A stretch of 64,000 nucleotides of DNA from the NCBI GenBank assembly GCA_020444515.1, contig JAHLKX010000004.1, positions 62,001 to 126,000 on the forward strand, in the 5' to 3' direction. The DNA is from Bacteroidota bacterium (GTDB lineage: Bacteria > Bacteroidota > Bacteroidia > Bacteroidales > JAADJA01). Below, piece by piece: positions 62,307 through 64,000 of this stretch. The position numbers and the translations under genes are program-made. The stretch's first letter is position 1. Each line of letters starts with the position of its first letter. The notes beneath the pieces were generated by a model. It was given only the letters and a program-made list of their open reading frames with translations, made no database searches and was not told where the DNA came from.

Positions 62307-64000
62307 TTATACTGTGACCACCGGTTCTGGCTCATGAATATATAATAAAACACCCTCTGTTTGATCATAACCCATTTCACGCAGAGTTTTTAAATACGAT
62401 TCTACCTGCCTGATGTGTTTTTGGCTTTTTCTGCCGGTTTTGTAATCCACTACAATCACTTTATCTCCATCCATAATCAACTTATCAGGCCGGTGGACCG
62501 TTCCATCGGGCAACAAAATATCAACCTCTTCTTTGCTTTTTAGGTTTGGATTGAAATAGGCTTTCACTTTTGGATGGTTGATAAAATTCGTCAAATTTTT
62601 ATTAATTTCTTCAGCCTGATAAGGATCCAAAATACCCTGGATTACATATTCACTGGTTATTTTTTTCAGTTCATCTGGATGATGGATTTCCGCCAGGATT
62701 TTATGCATTAAAGTCCCCCATTCCTGCTCACCTCCTGGGTGATCAGTGTCCCAATATTCAGGGGCCTGCAGACTTAAGCTGATTTGTTTTCGCCAATCAA
62801 CCGAATGAAATGCTGAAAAACCCCTGGTCTCTTCTTCCCGTTCTAACAGCCTGACTGTATTCCGGGTTTTGGGATCACCGAAATCATAAGTCAGTTTACC
62901 TTCCTGCCATTCCGAAACCTCCTCAAGAAATTGCTTTAATAATCTTGGAACAGAGGGTTTCCCATCTGATTTTACCGGGGGTTTGGTCGACAAGATATAC
63001 AGACGGTCTGCTGCACGGGTCATAACAACGTATAACAAATTGATCAAATCAAGCAAAGACTTATTGGATTCCTGGTGCAGTTCATCTGCGAAATCAGTTT
63101 CTTCCAGTCGGGATGAAGCATCCACCAGCGCGGTTTTTAATTCAGGCAACTGATCGCCGGGATGGATCCATAACTTTTCCTTGGTCATCCTTAAAGATTC
63201 AGTGGCAAATGGATAAATCACCACCGGGAACTCCAATCCTTTGGACTTATGAATGGTCATCACGTGAACAGCATCCACCTCTTCAGGGACAACAATGGAA
63301 AGGGTTTCTTTCTTTTTCTCCCACCATTCCAGCATAGCAGACAAATCAAAAGAAGCATCCTTACTTTGTTCAAGAATTGCATCCAGGAAAAAAGGTAAAT
63401 AAGGATCCGTCTTCTTATTCAGTCCCAATAGACGGATCAATTCCTCACAAAATTCATAGACTGTAAGTTTTTGCAGATATCCGACTTGCAAATGGATTCC
63501 TGATGTATTCAATTTTTGGAAGAAAGATCCGCTTCGGTCTGAGTTTGAATCCTGACGAATAAAATGTTGTATCGCTTCAGACAATGTTCCGTCTAACAAT
63601 CCCTGGGCGTATATCCAATGAACAATTTCGACCTTTGCAATATCATTTTCAGGATTGAGCAGCAATCGGGCAATGGAAAGGATCACCCGAACATTGGGAG
63701 AAACAGACAATAGCAAAGACTCATTGGACACCACCGGGATGTTGTGTTGTAATAAGAATGACGCCATATCACTGGCGTTTCGGTTATTTCTGCAAAGGAT
63801 GGCAATATCCCTTTTTTCATAATGAAATTCAGATACATTGTAAATGATTTGAAGTGTCCTCTCCAGATAAAACAAGTCTTTTTCCAGATCGTTATTTTCA
63901 CTATCGTAAAACTCGATGCTGACATATCCCCCCTCCTGCTTTCCGCCGGCAATCTGGGCTGCATTCTCATAGATTTTTTTATAATTTTCAGGAAGAGAAG
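62307..64000 (-). CDS. AddA/RecB-like UvrD helicase-nuclease (N-terminus beyond window)
   Basis: The frame is open to the right edge (about 564 residues seen). The visible part contains UvrD-family motifs: IAILCRNNRNASDMASFL (motif IV region), HVMTIHKSKGLEFPVVI (motif V) and LLYVVMTRAADRLYI (motif VI). The C-terminus has a PD-(D/E)xK nuclease with GTLMHKILAEI, the Asp of HRPDKLIMDG, and VVDYKTGRKS (D-x-K). It would process double-strand breaks for recombination, as AddAB or RecBCD do. Bacteroidota commonly have an AddA-type protein with an AddB partner nearby, outside this window. No reading-frame damage is seen. Confidence 0.9.
   Translation of the reverse strand, partial: SLPENYKKIYENAAQIAGGKQEGGYVSIEFYDSENNDLEKDLFYLERTLQIIYNVSEFHYEKRDIAILCRNNRNASDMASFLLQHNIPVVSNESLLLSVSPNVRVILSIARLLLNPENDIAKVEIVHWIYAQGLLDGTLSEAIQHFIRQDSNSDRSGSFFQKLNTSGIHLQVGYLQKLTVYEFCEELIRLLGLNKKTDPYLPFFLDAILEQSKDASFDLSAMLEWWEKKKETLSIVVPEEVDAVHVMTIHKSKGLEFPVVIYPFATESLRMTKEKLWIHPGDQLPELKTALVDASSRLEETDFADELHQESNKSLLDLINLLYVVMTRAADRLYILSTKPPVKSDGKPSVPRLLKQFLEEVSEWQEGKLTYDFGDPKTRNTVRLLEREEETRGFSAFHSVDWRKQISLSLQAPEYWDTDHPGGEQEWGTLMHKILAEIHHPDELKKITSEYVIQGILDPYQAEEINKNLTNFINHPKVKAYFNPNLKSKEEVDILLPDGTVHRPDKLIMDGDKVIVVDYKTGRKSQKHIRQVESYLKTLREMGYDQTEGVLLYIHEPEPVVTV

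Overview
The window is chromosomal DNA from a member of the Bacteroidota, most likely class Bacteroidia. The evidence is C-terminal type IX secretion (T9SS) sorting domains on several secreted proteins, a PorP/SprF protein, PCMD-domain proteins, a FeoA-FeoB fusion, repeated TAnnTTTG -7 promoter boxes, and few Shine-Dalgarno sequences. Genes are densely packed on both strands. I see no insertion sequence, prophage, CRISPR array or rRNA. One RNA gene is present, a selenocysteine tRNA.

Layout. 1-5.3 kb: an outer-membrane beta-barrel gene cut by the window edge behind a 1031-residue TPR protein, then a DUF1028 protein with a T9SS tail. 5.4-8.3 kb: bacterioferritin, a flavin reductase-rubredoxin fusion, DUF5063 and a secondary-metabolism-like endonuclease/exonuclease/phosphatase-fold protein. 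8.3-13.3 kb: a hybrid histidine kinase that has lost its phospho-accepting histidine, divergent from a FeoAB iron transporter. 13.3-20.8 kb: a TPR lipoprotein and DNA repair or oxidative stress genes (recA, bcp, nth), an ECF sigma factor with a small downstream gene, and uvrA. 20.8-23.7 kb: a Zur-like regulator with a zinc ABC transporter, preceded by a clear operator. 23.8-32.7 kb: PorP/SprF, a convergent 13-PKD type-B-sorted surface protein, a TlpA-like thioredoxin and a GH16-like lipoprotein.

32.9-40.0 kb is the most interesting part: a selenocysteine locus. A secreted multidomain protein has one in-frame TGA codon within a C-x-C-x-x-U motif. A stem-loop suited to a bacterial SECIS begins 11 nt after that TGA. 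Directly downstream come tRNA-Sec(UCA), selA, selB, yedF and selD, all on the same strand. Read through, the two half-ORFs form one 597-residue T9SS-exported selenoprotein with a Rossmann/glutamine-amidotransferase-like domain. I do not recognise it as any of the well-known selenoprotein families.

40-47 kb: two tandem PCMD proteins, a small exported protein, an SRPBCC protein, and a large BNR/PKD protein with a T9SS tail. 47-54 kb: a cytochrome P460-like lipoprotein, thiol peroxidase, an NAD-binding epimerase-like protein, a stand-alone EF-G, an Nramp homologue with a substituted metal site, and a von Willebrand A protein. 54-64 kb: a GH3/beta-lactamase fusion, a beta-barrel protein with two SPOR-like repeats, a membrane protein with a rhomboid protease, a LamG/SprB T9SS protein, and an AddA-like helicase-nuclease cut by the right edge. 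Several start codons were moved from upstream TTG or ATG codons to internal ATGs, using signal peptides, promoter positions and terminators.
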